From Shimia ponticola (GTDB lineage Bacteria > Pseudomonadota > Alphaproteobacteria > Rhodobacterales > Rhodobacteraceae), in the NCBI RefSeq assembly GCF_007995215.1, contig NZ_VCDK01000002.1, forward strand, positions 1 through 64,000: a stretch of DNA of 64,000 nucleotides. Direction: 5' to 3'. Below, piece after piece: positions 25,938 through 32,969 of the stretch. The notes under the pieces are model-generated. The model was not told where the DNA came from, searched no databases, and was given only the letters and a program-made list of their open reading frames with translations. Numbering within the stretch: the stretch's first letter is position 1; every line of letters begins with the position of its first letter. Both the position numbers and the translations under genes were made by a program.

Positions 25938-27281
25938 ATGAAACACATTTTCCAGCTCAAACGCCACGGTCTTTTCGACGCAAGGGTGCCTCGCTTCACG
26001 TCGTTTCCACCTGCCACGTGGTTTAACAAAGATAAGGGCGCGGCTGATGCGGCCCAGTGGCAACAGGCCATGCCCCCAGGATCGGACGTGTCGCTCTATG
26101 TCCACATCCCTTTTTGCAAGCGTTTGTGCTGGTTTTGCGCATGCCGGACCCAAGGCACCAAAACCTTAGGTCCGCTTCAAGCGTATGTTGGTCGTGTTCT
26201 GGCCGAGGCGGCCCTTGTGCGGGCCAACCTGCCAAAAGATCTTCGCGTCAGTCGCCTGCATCTTGGGGGTGGGACACCAACCATTCTGAACGCTGGGCTG
26301 CTGGATCAATTGCTGAGCGGGCTGAACACCCATTTTGATCTGGGCGGTTTGGAAGAGTTCTCGGTCGAGGTGGATCCGACTGATGTCGGACCCAAGCGTC
26401 TTGATATGCTGGTGAAATGGGGCCTGAGCCGCGCAAGCATCGGAATTCAGGATTTCGATCCTGCTGTTCAGGCTGCGATCGGGCGCGAGCAATCCCCTGA
26501 ATTGACACGAGATGTCGTTGAAATGCTTCGCGTGCGCGGCGTTGCCAATCTGAACTTTGACCTGCTCTACGGGCTGCCGCACCAAACGCTCGACAGCTTG
26601 GGCGAGACATTGAACACCGCACTTGATATGGCTCCGGGCCGTGTGGCGCTCTTTGGCTATGCCCATGTTCCGTGGATGTCGAAACGTCAAAGCATGATCC
26701 CTGCCGATGCGCTGCCGAACCCTGAACGGCGCTATGGTCTGTTTTCAAAGGCGCGCGAGGAGTTCCTGTCCGCGAACATGACGCAGATTGGCATTGATCA
26801 CTTTGCAACGGATGGCGATGGACTGACGCGCGCCTTGGCTGAACGACGACTAAAGCGCTCTTTCCAAGGATATACCGACGATCAGGCACCCTATCTGATC
26901 GCGTTGGGCGCCTCTGGCATTTCGACATATCCCGAAGGTTACATGCAGAATCTCAGTTCGACGGGTCAGTATTCCGGCATGGTCGAAGAAGGGCAGATGC
27001 CGGTTGCGCGCGGGTATGCGTTGACTGCGCAAGATCGCGTTGTCGCCCGCATCGTGGCAGACCTGATGTGCTATTTCGAAACAGATGTGCCTACAGAGCT
27101 GCCAGCGGTCGCGGAGCGGATGAAAGCCGTCATCGCCAAATATGAGGATGCGCTGGAAATCGAAGGTGATCACATTCGCCTGAAACCATGGGCGCACCAG
27201 TTGGCTCGCCTGATCGCGGCAGAAATGTCGACGCGTGACCCGGAAAATCCGTCCACCACGCGGTATAGCCAGGCGATTTGA
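25938..27281 (+). CDS. hemN: oxygen-independent coproporphyrinogen III oxidase HemN
   Basis: Radical SAM enzyme that decarboxylates coproporphyrinogen III in haem and bacteriochlorophyll synthesis without oxygen. The 447 residues begin with the family opening (RHGLFDARVPRFTSFPPATW). The 4Fe-4S cluster motif CKRLCWFC (C-x3-C-x2-C) follows near residue 57, with the extra Cys two residues later as in true HemN. GGGTPT and the SVEVDPT stretch are also typical. An in-frame ATG at 25926 exists, but the FNR box geometry and the family start favour 25938. It is likely induced by FnrL at low oxygen. Confidence 0.93.
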   Translation: MKHIFQLKRHGLFDARVPRFTSFPPATWFNKDKGAADAAQWQQAMPPGSDVSLYVHIPFCKRLCWFCACRTQGTKTLGPLQAYVGRVLAEAALVRANLPKDLRVSRLHLGGGTPTILNAGLLDQLLSGLNTHFDLGGLEEFSVEVDPTDVGPKRLDMLVKWGLSRASIGIQDFDPAVQAAIGREQSPELTRDVVEMLRVRGVANLNFDLLYGLPHQTLDSLGETLNTALDMAPGRVALFGYAHVPWMSKRQSMIPADALPNPERRYGLFSKAREEFLSANMTQIGIDHFATDGDGLTRALAERRLKRSFQGYTDDQAPYLIALGASGISTYPEGYMQNLSSTGQYSGMVEEGQMPVARGYALTAQDRVVARIVADLMCYFETDVPTELPAVAERMKAVIAKYEDALEIEGDHIRLKPWAHQLARLIAAEMSTRDPENPSTTRYSQAI

Positions 27282-27374
27282 TCCCACGCGGGCAGGCTTT
27301 CCGAGCAGGGCTCGCCATTTCGAAGGTAGGCCTTCGCCAATATTCCCTGCTAGGCTGATGCGAACAGTCAGCAA

Positions 27375-28010
27375 ATGAGCAGCGGCATGCAGTTATATAC
27401 GTGGTCCACCCCGAACGGGCGCAAGGTCTCAATCGCGTTGGAGGAAATGGGCCTGAACTATGAGACATTTGCCATAGATATCGGCAAGGGCGATCAGCAC
27501 AGTCCCGATTTTCTTTCATTGAACATCAACCACAAGATTCCCACGCTGGTCGACGGCGATCAGGTGATCAACGAATCCGGCGCGATCCTTTTGTACCTTG
27601 CTGCCAAGACCGGCCAGTTCGCGCCGGATTATGGCACGGCCGAGCACTGGACGATGGTCGAATGGGTCATGTGGCAGATGGGGGGATTGGGCCCAATGCT
27701 GGGGCAGGCGCATCATTTCCTGCACTTCAACCCGGGGAAGTCGGACTATGCCGAAGCGCGTTTCAAGAGCGAGGCTGAGCGCCTTTACGGCGTTCTGAAC
27801 AAGCGGCTCGAAGGGCGCGCGCATGTCGCGGGCGATTTGAGCGTTGCGGATTTCGCGATCTGGCCATGGGTGTCCCGGTTCGAATATCAGAAGATTGACC
27901 TCAACGCGTATCCAAATGTCGCGGAATGGTACGCGCGTCTGGCCGCGCGGCCCGCGTTTCAGCGTGGTTATGCGGTCCCAGTCGATGCTGGACCGATCCC
28001 GATGCCGTAG
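27375..28010 (+). CDS. glutathione S-transferase family protein
   Basis: A 211-residue cytosolic transferase-type protein with an N-terminal thioredoxin-like domain (MQLYTWSTPNGRKVSIALEEMG) and an all-helical C-terminal domain. Ser/Thr-Pro-Asn near residue 11 is the likely glutathione-activating position, and KIPTLVDGD with the following NESGAILLYLA are the usual glutathione-binding elements. It is closest in style to the YfcG/YghU branch, which reduces disulfides, but the substrate cannot be read from sequence. It has no clear partner gene. Confidence 0.85.
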   Translation: MSSGMQLYTWSTPNGRKVSIALEEMGLNYETFAIDIGKGDQHSPDFLSLNINHKIPTLVDGDQVINESGAILLYLAAKTGQFAPDYGTAEHWTMVEWVMWQMGGLGPMLGQAHHFLHFNPGKSDYAEARFKSEAERLYGVLNKRLEGRAHVAGDLSVADFAIWPWVSRFEYQKIDLNAYPNVAEWYARLAARPAFQRGYAVPVDAGPIPMP

Positions 28011-28074
28011 CTCAGGCTTGGCTTGGCGCGCCGAGCCTGCCAAAAGGGCCGCGACTTGAGCGAAGGGATACCCG

Positions 28075-28662
28075 ATGCGCAGCGCGACAATCACCCGCAA
28101 GACGGCGGAAACCGATATCACCGTGACCATCAACCTTGATGGAACAGGGACTTATGACAACCAGACTGGTGTCGGATTTTTCGATCACATGCTCGATCAG
28201 CTTGCCCGTCACGCGCTGATCGACATGGAGGTGCGCGCGACCGGTGATCTGCACATCGACGATCACCACACGGTCGAAGATGTCGGGATCACACTGGGAC
28301 AGGCATTGACCGAGGCCATGGGCGACAAGCGCGGGATCGTGCGATACGGCTCCTGCCATCTGCCGATGGATGATGCACAGGTCCGTGCGTCTTTGGACCT
28401 GTCGGGACGGCCATTTCTGATCTGGAATGTCGCCTTCCCGACCCAGAAAATCGGCGGTTTCGATACCGAGCTGGTGCGCGAGTTCTTTCAGGCGTTCAGC
28501 ACCCATGGCGGCATCACGCTCCATGTCGATCAATTGCACGGGTTCAACAGCCACCACATCGCAGAGGCGGCGTTCAAGGCAGTGGCGCGTGCGTTGCGCG
28601 ATGCGTTGGAAACCGATCCGCGCAAGGCGGATGCCATTCCGTCGACCAAAGGGGCGCTCTGA
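28075..28662 (+). CDS. hisB: imidazoleglycerol-phosphate dehydratase HisB
   Basis: Dehydrates imidazole glycerol phosphate to imidazole acetol phosphate. The 195 residues are a single-function HisB without the E. coli phosphatase domain. Two conserved His motifs for the manganese sites are present ([12 protein letters not shown] and [11 protein letters not shown], then [18 protein letters not shown]). It is followed by hisH after 3 bases. The block is on the plus strand, opposite to hisAFE. Confidence 0.97.
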   Translation: MRSATITRKTAETDITVTINLDGTGTYDNQTGVGFFDHMLDQLARHALIDMEVRATGDLHIDDHHTVEDVGITLGQALTEAMGDKRGIVRYGSCHLPMDDAQVRASLDLSGRPFLIWNVAFPTQKIGGFDTELVREFFQAFSTHGGITLHVDQLHGFNSHHIAEAAFKAVARALRDALETDPRKADAIPSTKGAL

Positions 28663-28665
28663 CCT

Positions 28666-29295
28666 GTGCTGACGGTTCTGATCGACTACGATAGCGGCAA
28701 TCTGCATAGCGCGGAGAAGGCGTTTCAACGCATGGCTGCTGAAACCGGTGCGGGTGATGTGATCGTCACTGACCGGCCGGATGATGTGGCGCGGGCTGAC
28801 AGGATCGTCCTGCCCGGCGATGGCGCATTTCCGGCCTGTTCCGACGCTCTGCGCGCGTCGGGCTGCTATGAGGCCATGATCGAGGCGGTGACGGTGAAGG
28901 CGCGCCCCTTCATGGGCATCTGCGTCGGTATGCAACTGATGGCCAGCGTGGGTCGTGAATACGTCGACACACCTGGCCTGGATTGGGTGGCAGGTGCGGT
29001 CGAACCCATTGTGGCACCCGGTCTGAAGGTGCCGCATATGGGGTGGAATGACCTGATCCTCGACCATCCGCATCCGGTATTTGACGGTATCACCACGGGC
29101 GACCATGCCTATTTCGTGCATTCCTTTCATTTCCATACCACCTCGGATGCCGAGCGTCTGGCACATGTCGACTACGGAACTGAAATCACCGCCGTTGTCG
29201 GACGCGACAACATGGTCGGCACCCAGTTTCACCCTGAAAAGAGCCAGGCAACGGGCTTGCGCCTGATCGCAAATTTCCTGCGTTGGCGTCCTTGA
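28666..29295 (+). CDS. hisH: imidazole glycerol phosphate synthase glutaminase subunit HisH
   Basis: Class I glutamine amidotransferase that supplies ammonia to HisF. The 209 residues have the nucleophile Cys86 in GICVGMQ, the His189-x-Glu191 pair in FHPEKS, and the oxyanion-strand PGDGAF. The start is GTG at 28666 directly after hisB, so the pair is co-translated. The cognate hisF is 24 kb to the left on the other strand. Confidence 0.97.
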   Translation: MLTVLIDYDSGNLHSAEKAFQRMAAETGAGDVIVTDRPDDVARADRIVLPGDGAFPACSDALRASGCYEAMIEAVTVKARPFMGICVGMQLMASVGREYVDTPGLDWVAGAVEPIVAPGLKVPHMGWNDLILDHPHPVFDGITTGDHAYFVHSFHFHTTSDAERLAHVDYGTEITAVVGRDNMVGTQFHPEKSQATGLRLIANFLRWRP

Positions 29296-29324
29296 GCGAG
29301 GCGGGCCCACCCACCTCCCTCTTC

Positions 29325-29405
29325 GCCAGCTGACGCTGGCTGTGACATCTCTGGGGCGCCGCCTGCGGCGGCGACGAGAGGCTCTGCCTCTCGTGCTCTC
29401 CGGAG
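29325..29405. repeat. triple-hairpin intergenic element after hisH
   Basis: Three perfect hairpins stand in a row: GCCAGC-TGAC-GCTGGC (29325-29340), CGCCGCC-TGC-GGCGGCG (29357-29373) and ACGAGAGGC-TCT-GCCTCTCGT (29374-29394). The 8-base palindrome CTCCGGAG then runs into TATTT (29398-29410). I recall this hairpin-plus-CCGGAGTATTT layout as a frequent intergenic element in Roseobacter-group genomes. It may end hisBH transcription, though there is no T run. Confidence 0.7.
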
Positions 29406-29433
29406 TATTTCTGAAACATAGAAGGGGTGCGGT

Positions 29434-30033
29434 TCAGATCTGAAGGATCGGCCAAAGCGACAGGATGAGAAGCGTTGCCATCGTCCAATTGAACAGTCTC
29501 AGGCGTCCGGCGGTTGTGAGGAAACGGCGCATTTGAACCCCCATGAATGCCCAAACGCCGATGGAGGGCAGGTTCACGAGACCGAAGATCACGGCCACTG
29601 CGACGACGACGAGAACGCCTGAGCCGGTCGGCGTGTAGACCGTGACGGCGGTCAACGCCATGGCCCATGCCTTTGGGTTGACCCACTGGAAGGCAGCGGC
29701 TTGCAGAAAGGTCATCGGATGACCGCCGACATCAGCTGCATTGAGGCGCGGTGCGGAGGTTGCGATTTTCCACGCGAGGAAGATCATATAGGCTGTTGCT
29801 GCAATCTTGAGGACAACGTGCAGCACTGGAAAGCGGTCAAAGACTTGTGCCAATCCCAAGCCGACCAAGATGACCATCACCGTAAAGCCGATGGCGATCC
29901 CAAGCGCATGCGGGATGGACCGTATCATTCCGAAATTCGCGCCTGATGCCATGAGCATCAGGTTGTTTGGGCCCGGCGTTATGGAACTGACAAAGGCAAA
30001 GAGCGCGAGCGCAAGCATGAGGTCGTAGGTCAT
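29434..30033 (-). CDS. LysE/RhtB family amino-acid exporter
   Basis: A 199-residue inner-membrane exporter with six predicted helices. It opens MTYDLMLALALFAFVSSITPGPNNLMLMASGANFG, where TPGPNNL is the family signature. Export of an amino acid or homoserine lactone is typical for the family; the substrate is unknown. The frame extends to 30102, but the ATG at 30033 is the family start. A divergent Lrp/AsnC regulator is only 81 bases away and probably controls it. Confidence 0.88.
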   Translation of the reverse strand: MTYDLMLALALFAFVSSITPGPNNLMLMASGANFGMIRSIPHALGIAIGFTVMVILVGLGLAQVFDRFPVLHVVLKIAATAYMIFLAWKIATSAPRLNAADVGGHPMTFLQAAAFQWVNPKAWAMALTAVTVYTPTGSGVLVVVAVAVIFGLVNLPSIGVWAFMGVQMRRFLTTAGRLRLFNWTMATLLILSLWPILQI

Positions 30034-30114
30034 CTGTGCAACATCCTGCGGAAATGCCGCTATGAAATTGCGAACTTGCCGCGAATTCAGGAATCTGCGC
30101 AACTGTGCGGCGTC

Positions 30115-30558
30115 ATGGATGAAATCAACGAAAAGATATTGCGCGAGCTGTCTCGCGATGGTCGGATCAGCAATCTGGATTTGGCGGACAAGGTGGGGCT
30201 ATCGCCGTCTGCGTGTCTGAGGCGCGTGCAAGATCTGGAAAAACGCGGGGTGATCCAAGGCTACCGGGCGGTTCTGAACCGGCAGGCCTTGGGGCAGGGA
30301 TTTGTGGCCTATGTCACGGTGGGCCTGTCCAATCACACCAAGGCCAGTCAGGAAGCGTTTGAGCGGGCTATGTCCGCGGCGCCGCAAGTGCGCGAGTGTC
30401 ACAACATCACGGGCACGGTCGAATATCTCTTGCGGGTCGAGGTCGCTGACCTGCCGAGTTTCAAGTATTTTCACACAGAGGTCTTGGGCACGGTCCCCCA
30501 TGTCGATGCCATCACGACCTTTATCGTCATGGGGTCGCCGAAAGACGAGCGCGCATAA
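30115..30558 (+). CDS. Lrp/AsnC family transcriptional regulator
   Basis: A 147-residue regulator. The N-terminal HTH (LDLADKVGLSPSACLRRVQDLEKRGVIQGY) is followed by a RAM ligand-binding domain ending in HVDAITTFIVMG. Such proteins sense amino acids and often control a divergent LysE exporter, as the layout here suggests. The ATG at 30115 (MDEINEKIL) is the canonical start. Its stop lies next to the terminator of the opposite-strand RNA array, so the two transcripts converge. Confidence 0.9.
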   Translation: MDEINEKILRELSRDGRISNLDLADKVGLSPSACLRRVQDLEKRGVIQGYRAVLNRQALGQGFVAYVTVGLSNHTKASQEAFERAMSAAPQVRECHNITGTVEYLLRVEVADLPSFKYFHTEVLGTVPHVDAITTFIVMGSPKDERA

Positions 30559-30597
30559 AAAAGCGGCGATACCCAAGGGAGGAGGGGGTATCGCCGC
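30557..30597 (-). ncRNA. CcsR-like small RNA 4 with terminator
   Basis: Minus-strand hairpin with a perfect 12-bp stem (GCGGCGATACCC, 30563-30574, with GGGTATCGCCGC, 30586-30597). The 11-base loop reads CCTCCTCCCTT on the transcript, so it shows the exact CCUCCUCCC motif. Six T follow on the minus strand (30557-30562), so this hairpin is also the intrinsic terminator of the array. Confidence 0.8.
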
Positions 30598-30603
30598 CGA
30601 TTT

Positions 30604-30635
30604 CAAAGGACCTCTAGGGAGGAGTGAGGCCTTTG
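30604..30635 (-). ncRNA. CcsR-like small RNA 3
   Basis: Hairpin formed by CAAAGGACCTC and GAGGCCTTTG (one bulged base) around a loop that reads ACTCCTCCCTA on the minus strand, so 8 of 9 motif bases are kept. It lies between copies 4 and 2. Confidence 0.75.
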
Positions 30636-30674
30636 ATCTGATTGGCCGCCTTGTTGAGGCTTTGGCCGAATTCT

Positions 30675-30707
30675 GCGGCGGTACCTAGGGAGGAGTGGCA
30701 CCGCCGC
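30675..30707 (-). ncRNA. CcsR-like small RNA 2
   Basis: Hairpin of GCGGCGGT (30675-30682) with ACCGCCGC (30700-30707) plus an inner CC/GG pair and one mismatch. The loop reads ACTCCTCCCTA on the minus strand. Same loop as copy 3, with a different stem. Confidence 0.75.
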
Positions 30708-30710
30708 GAT

Positions 30711-30746
30711 TTCAAAACATCCTAGGGAGGAGGTGGATGTTTCGAA
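30711..30746 (-). ncRNA. CcsR-like small RNA 1
   Basis: Hairpin of AAACATCC (30715-30722) with GGATGTTT (30735-30742), extended outward by TTC/GAA. The loop reads ACCTCCTCCCTA on the minus strand with the exact CCUCCUCCC motif. It begins 10 bases after the DUF1127 stop, so it is the first RNA of the array. Confidence 0.78.
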
Positions 30747-30756
30747 CCGTGTGTCT

Positions 30757-30972
30757 TTATTTGCCGTAGGCCGTTTCGTAGGCGATGCTGCCCAGGTTCG
30801 CGCGCGACAGGCCAAGATCGGCCAGTTCGCGGTTGCTCAGCGCTTGGAGTTCGTTGAGCGTCGTGCGGTACAGAGCATAGCGGGCCCACGCGTCCTTTGC
30901 GTCAGCAAACAACGCCTGAACACGTGCCAGAACGTCGAAGCGGGATGCGGTGAGTGTGGAGTTATATGCCAT
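30757..30972 (-). CDS. DUF1127 protein, CcaF1-like
   Basis: A 71-residue protein ending in the DUF1127 motif (LNELQALSNRELADLGLSRANL), an Arg-rich helix type found in small alphaproteobacterial RNA-associated proteins. In Rhodobacter sphaeroides a DUF1127 protein (CcaF1) is made from the same transcript as the four CcsR RNAs and binds RNA. Here four CcsR-like hairpins follow at once on the same strand, so the same role is likely. The ATG at 30972 is chosen over longer in-frame starts that would cross the promoter. An RpoH-type promoter lies 48 bases upstream. Confidence 0.85.
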   Translation of the reverse strand: MAYNSTLTASRFDVLARVQALFADAKDAWARYALYRTTLNELQALSNRELADLGLSRANLGSIAYETAYGK

Positions 30973-31019
30973 TTCATTCGTCTCGGTTTGTGTCAGCGGC
31001 CCATCCGCTGATGCGTCAA

Positions 31020-31047
31020 AGATAGGAATATGCTGCATCCGCACAAG
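31020..31047 (-). promoter_or_regulatory. RpoH-type promoter for the DUF1127-CcsR unit
   Basis: On the minus strand CTTG (31044-31047), 17 bases, then CCTATCT (31020-31026). This fits the CTTG-N17-CYTATNT form read by RpoHI and RpoHII in Rhodobacter, the sigma factors for heat and singlet-oxygen stress. Confidence 0.8.
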
Positions 31048-31048
31048 T

Positions 31049-31109
31049 ATTGCCTTGGCAATGCCGCTATGCAGAAACTGCATAAGTAGTGTTGACCTAT
31101 TCACAGGTC
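31049..31109. promoter_or_regulatory. three palindromes between DUF1127 and mrp
   Basis: ATTGCC-TT-GGCAAT (31049-31062) abuts the -35 of the RpoH promoter. TATGCAG-AAA-CTGCATA (31068-31084) and GACCT-ATTCAC-AGGTC (31094-31109) follow. Each arm matches perfectly. They may be operators for either divergent unit; no regulator is assigned. Confidence 0.4.
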
Positions 31110-31198
31110 GCCCCCTTGAACCGGGCTGGGTCGTCACACTTGGGCTTGCACCTCTCGGGATTGCCCTACACTACGCGGTAACCGTGAAGGAGATTGGC

Positions 31199-32287
31199 AT
31201 GTCTGCATCCCGTGAAAGCGTCTTGTCTGTTCTTGATACATTGGCTTTGCCTGATGGAGGTACGCTTGTATCGCGGGACATGGTGCGCGCTCTGACGGTG
31301 GACGAGGGAATAGTTCGCTTTGTCATCGAAGCGCCGACGCCAGAGATTGCGGCAAAGATGAATGCCATCCGCGATGCGGCTGAAAAGATGGTCTTGGCTC
31401 TGCCAGGCGTCGACAAAGCCTCAGTCATTCTTACGGCGCATGGGCCTGCCGCAGCAAAGGCAGCATCTGCGCCGCCGCCGAACCTGAAGATTGGACGTCA
31501 TCCGACGCCACAGACACAGGCAGGACCGGCGGGTGTGCCGGGCGTTGATCGGATTCTTGCAATTGGATCGGGCAAAGGCGGGGTTGGGAAATCGACCGTA
31601 TCCTCGAACCTCGCTGTGGCGCTGGCCAAAGAGGGGCGGCGCGTAGGACTGCTCGACGCTGACATCTACGGACCGTCGCAGCCGCGCATGATGGGTGTAT
31701 CGAAACGGCCCGGCAGCCCGGATGGAAAAACCATCATTCCCCTTCAGGCACATGGCGTCACGATGATGTCGATCGGTTTGATGGTTGATCCTGACAAAGC
31801 CGTCGTGTGGCGGGGCCCGATGTTGATGGGCGCCTTGCAGCAAATGCTGGGGCAGGTGGAATGGGGTGCGCTTGATGTGTTGTTGATCGACCTGCCACCC
31901 GGAACCGGAGATGTGCAGCTGACCTTGTGCCAGCGCTACAAGGTGGATGGCGCGATCATCGTGTCGACACCGCAGGACGTGGCATTGATAGACACGCGCA
32001 AGGCGCTGGACATGTTCAAGACATTGAACACGCCTGTGACTGGCCTGATCGAGAACATGTCGATGTTCACCTGTCCGGATTGCGGGTCAACGCATGATAT
32101 CTTTGGGCGCGGTGGTGTCGAAACAGAGGCGCAGGCGCTGGGGCTTCCGTTTCTTGGGGCATTGCCGATTGATCTAGAGACGCGGCTTGCTGGCGACGGT
32201 GGCACACCTGTTGCAGGGGGTGACGGTCCGATGGCGCGTGCGTATCGTGACTTGGCGGCAAACCTCGTGGCGTTGGGCAAAGCCTAA
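31199..32287 (+). CDS. apbC: Mrp/ApbC-type Fe-S cluster carrier ATPase
   Basis: A 362-residue P-loop protein that delivers Fe-S clusters to target enzymes. An N-terminal MIP18-like domain (residues about 1-85, with VIEAPTPEIAAKM) is followed by the ATPase with the deviant Walker A GSGKGGVGKST near residue 123. The cluster-binding pair C-x2-C (TCPDCGS) lies near residue 290, with the DLPPGTGD Walker B before it. The reading frame is open upstream into the opposite promoter; the ATG at 31199 has GAAGGAG upstream and is the right start. Confidence 0.92.
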   Translation: MSASRESVLSVLDTLALPDGGTLVSRDMVRALTVDEGIVRFVIEAPTPEIAAKMNAIRDAAEKMVLALPGVDKASVILTAHGPAAAKAASAPPPNLKIGRHPTPQTQAGPAGVPGVDRILAIGSGKGGVGKSTVSSNLAVALAKEGRRVGLLDADIYGPSQPRMMGVSKRPGSPDGKTIIPLQAHGVTMMSIGLMVDPDKAVVWRGPMLMGALQQMLGQVEWGALDVLLIDLPPGTGDVQLTLCQRYKVDGAIIVSTPQDVALIDTRKALDMFKTLNTPVTGLIENMSMFTCPDCGSTHDIFGRGGVETEAQALGLPFLGALPIDLETRLAGDGGTPVAGGDGPMARAYRDLAANLVALGKA

Positions 32288-32364
32288 GAGCGGCGCATTT
32301 GGTGTTTCGCGCTCTCTTGAGCGGGTGAGGACAAAGACCTTCCGCTTGTCTCATCCGACTTTCA

Positions 32365-32398
32365 TGGGAAATCATGGCACCTGTGGGAATTCATGGGC
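32365..32398 (+). promoter_or_regulatory. MraZ-type repeat array, forward
   Basis: Four TGGNN repeats in step: TGGGA (32365), TGGCA (32375), TGGGA (32384) and TGGGC (32394), at spacings of 10, 9 and 10 bases. MraZ proteins bind TGGGN direct repeats separated by 5 bases. Confidence 0.6.
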
Positions 32399-32517
32399 CA
32401 AACCGGCATGCCGCCGTGGGCCCAGGGAATCGCGTGTCGGATTCGGCAGGACTCTTGCTGTTTTTTAGGGTCGGCATCAGAGAAAGTCGCTGTTACACCG
32501 GCTTTGGCGAAAAAATC

Positions 32518-32532
32518 TGGGAATTTATGGGG
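32518..32532 (+). promoter_or_regulatory. MraZ-type repeat pair, forward
   Basis: TGGGA (32518) and TGGGG (32528), 10 bases apart with a 5-base spacer, the minimal MraZ box. It lies between the two larger arrays in the leader before mraZ. Confidence 0.5.
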
Positions 32533-32668
32533 CAGAGATAGGCCAGTTTGCCGCCACTATATGTTGTGATAATCTTTCTCTATTTTACCATTTGTTGCGA
32601 TTTGGGTGCTTGATGCGACCATTTGTGTTGCAAGCCTGCCGCATGGGCTCCCGCATGGACCCGCGCTT

Positions 32669-32712
32669 TCCCATAAAATCCCTTGCTTCCCATGATCTCC
32701 CATGGCATCCCT
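32669..32712 (-). promoter_or_regulatory. MraZ-type repeat array, inverted
   Basis: On the minus strand five repeats AGGGA, TGGGA, TGGGA, AGGGA, TGGGA at spacings of 10, 10, 9 and 10 bases (plus-strand TCCCT/TCCCA starting at 32669, 32679, 32688, 32698, 32708). This is the most regular array, and it points away from mraZ. The 680 bases from 32288 to 32969 hold these arrays and no supported gene. Confidence 0.6.
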
Positions 32713-32969
32713 AAATGCATCGAAGGGCAGGGCGAATAGAGGCGACAAGACCTCACGCGGACCGAAAATTGCAGGTTTCATACAGGCACCCCCAACTTCG
32801 TGAACATGAGATCCGGCGCGCGGGCGAGCAGACATCCCCCCAGGTGGCGCGCGCAGCTGGACATCCCGGTGACGGGACGAGGGCGGCGGATTGAACAGTG
32901 GCAGCAGTTCAATCCGCCGTTTCCATTTCAAGACCCCGAACAAGCGGGGCAGGACAGTGAGAGGACCGC

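Noticed and set aside
28012-29310. Open frame of 432 codons on the minus strand
   Set aside because: It is antisense to hisB and hisH, both with intact active sites.
32557-32943. Open frame of 128 codons on the minus strand in the mraZ leader
   Set aside because: It covers the MraZ-type array, has no ribosome site or recognisable domain, and the region reads as regulatory DNA.
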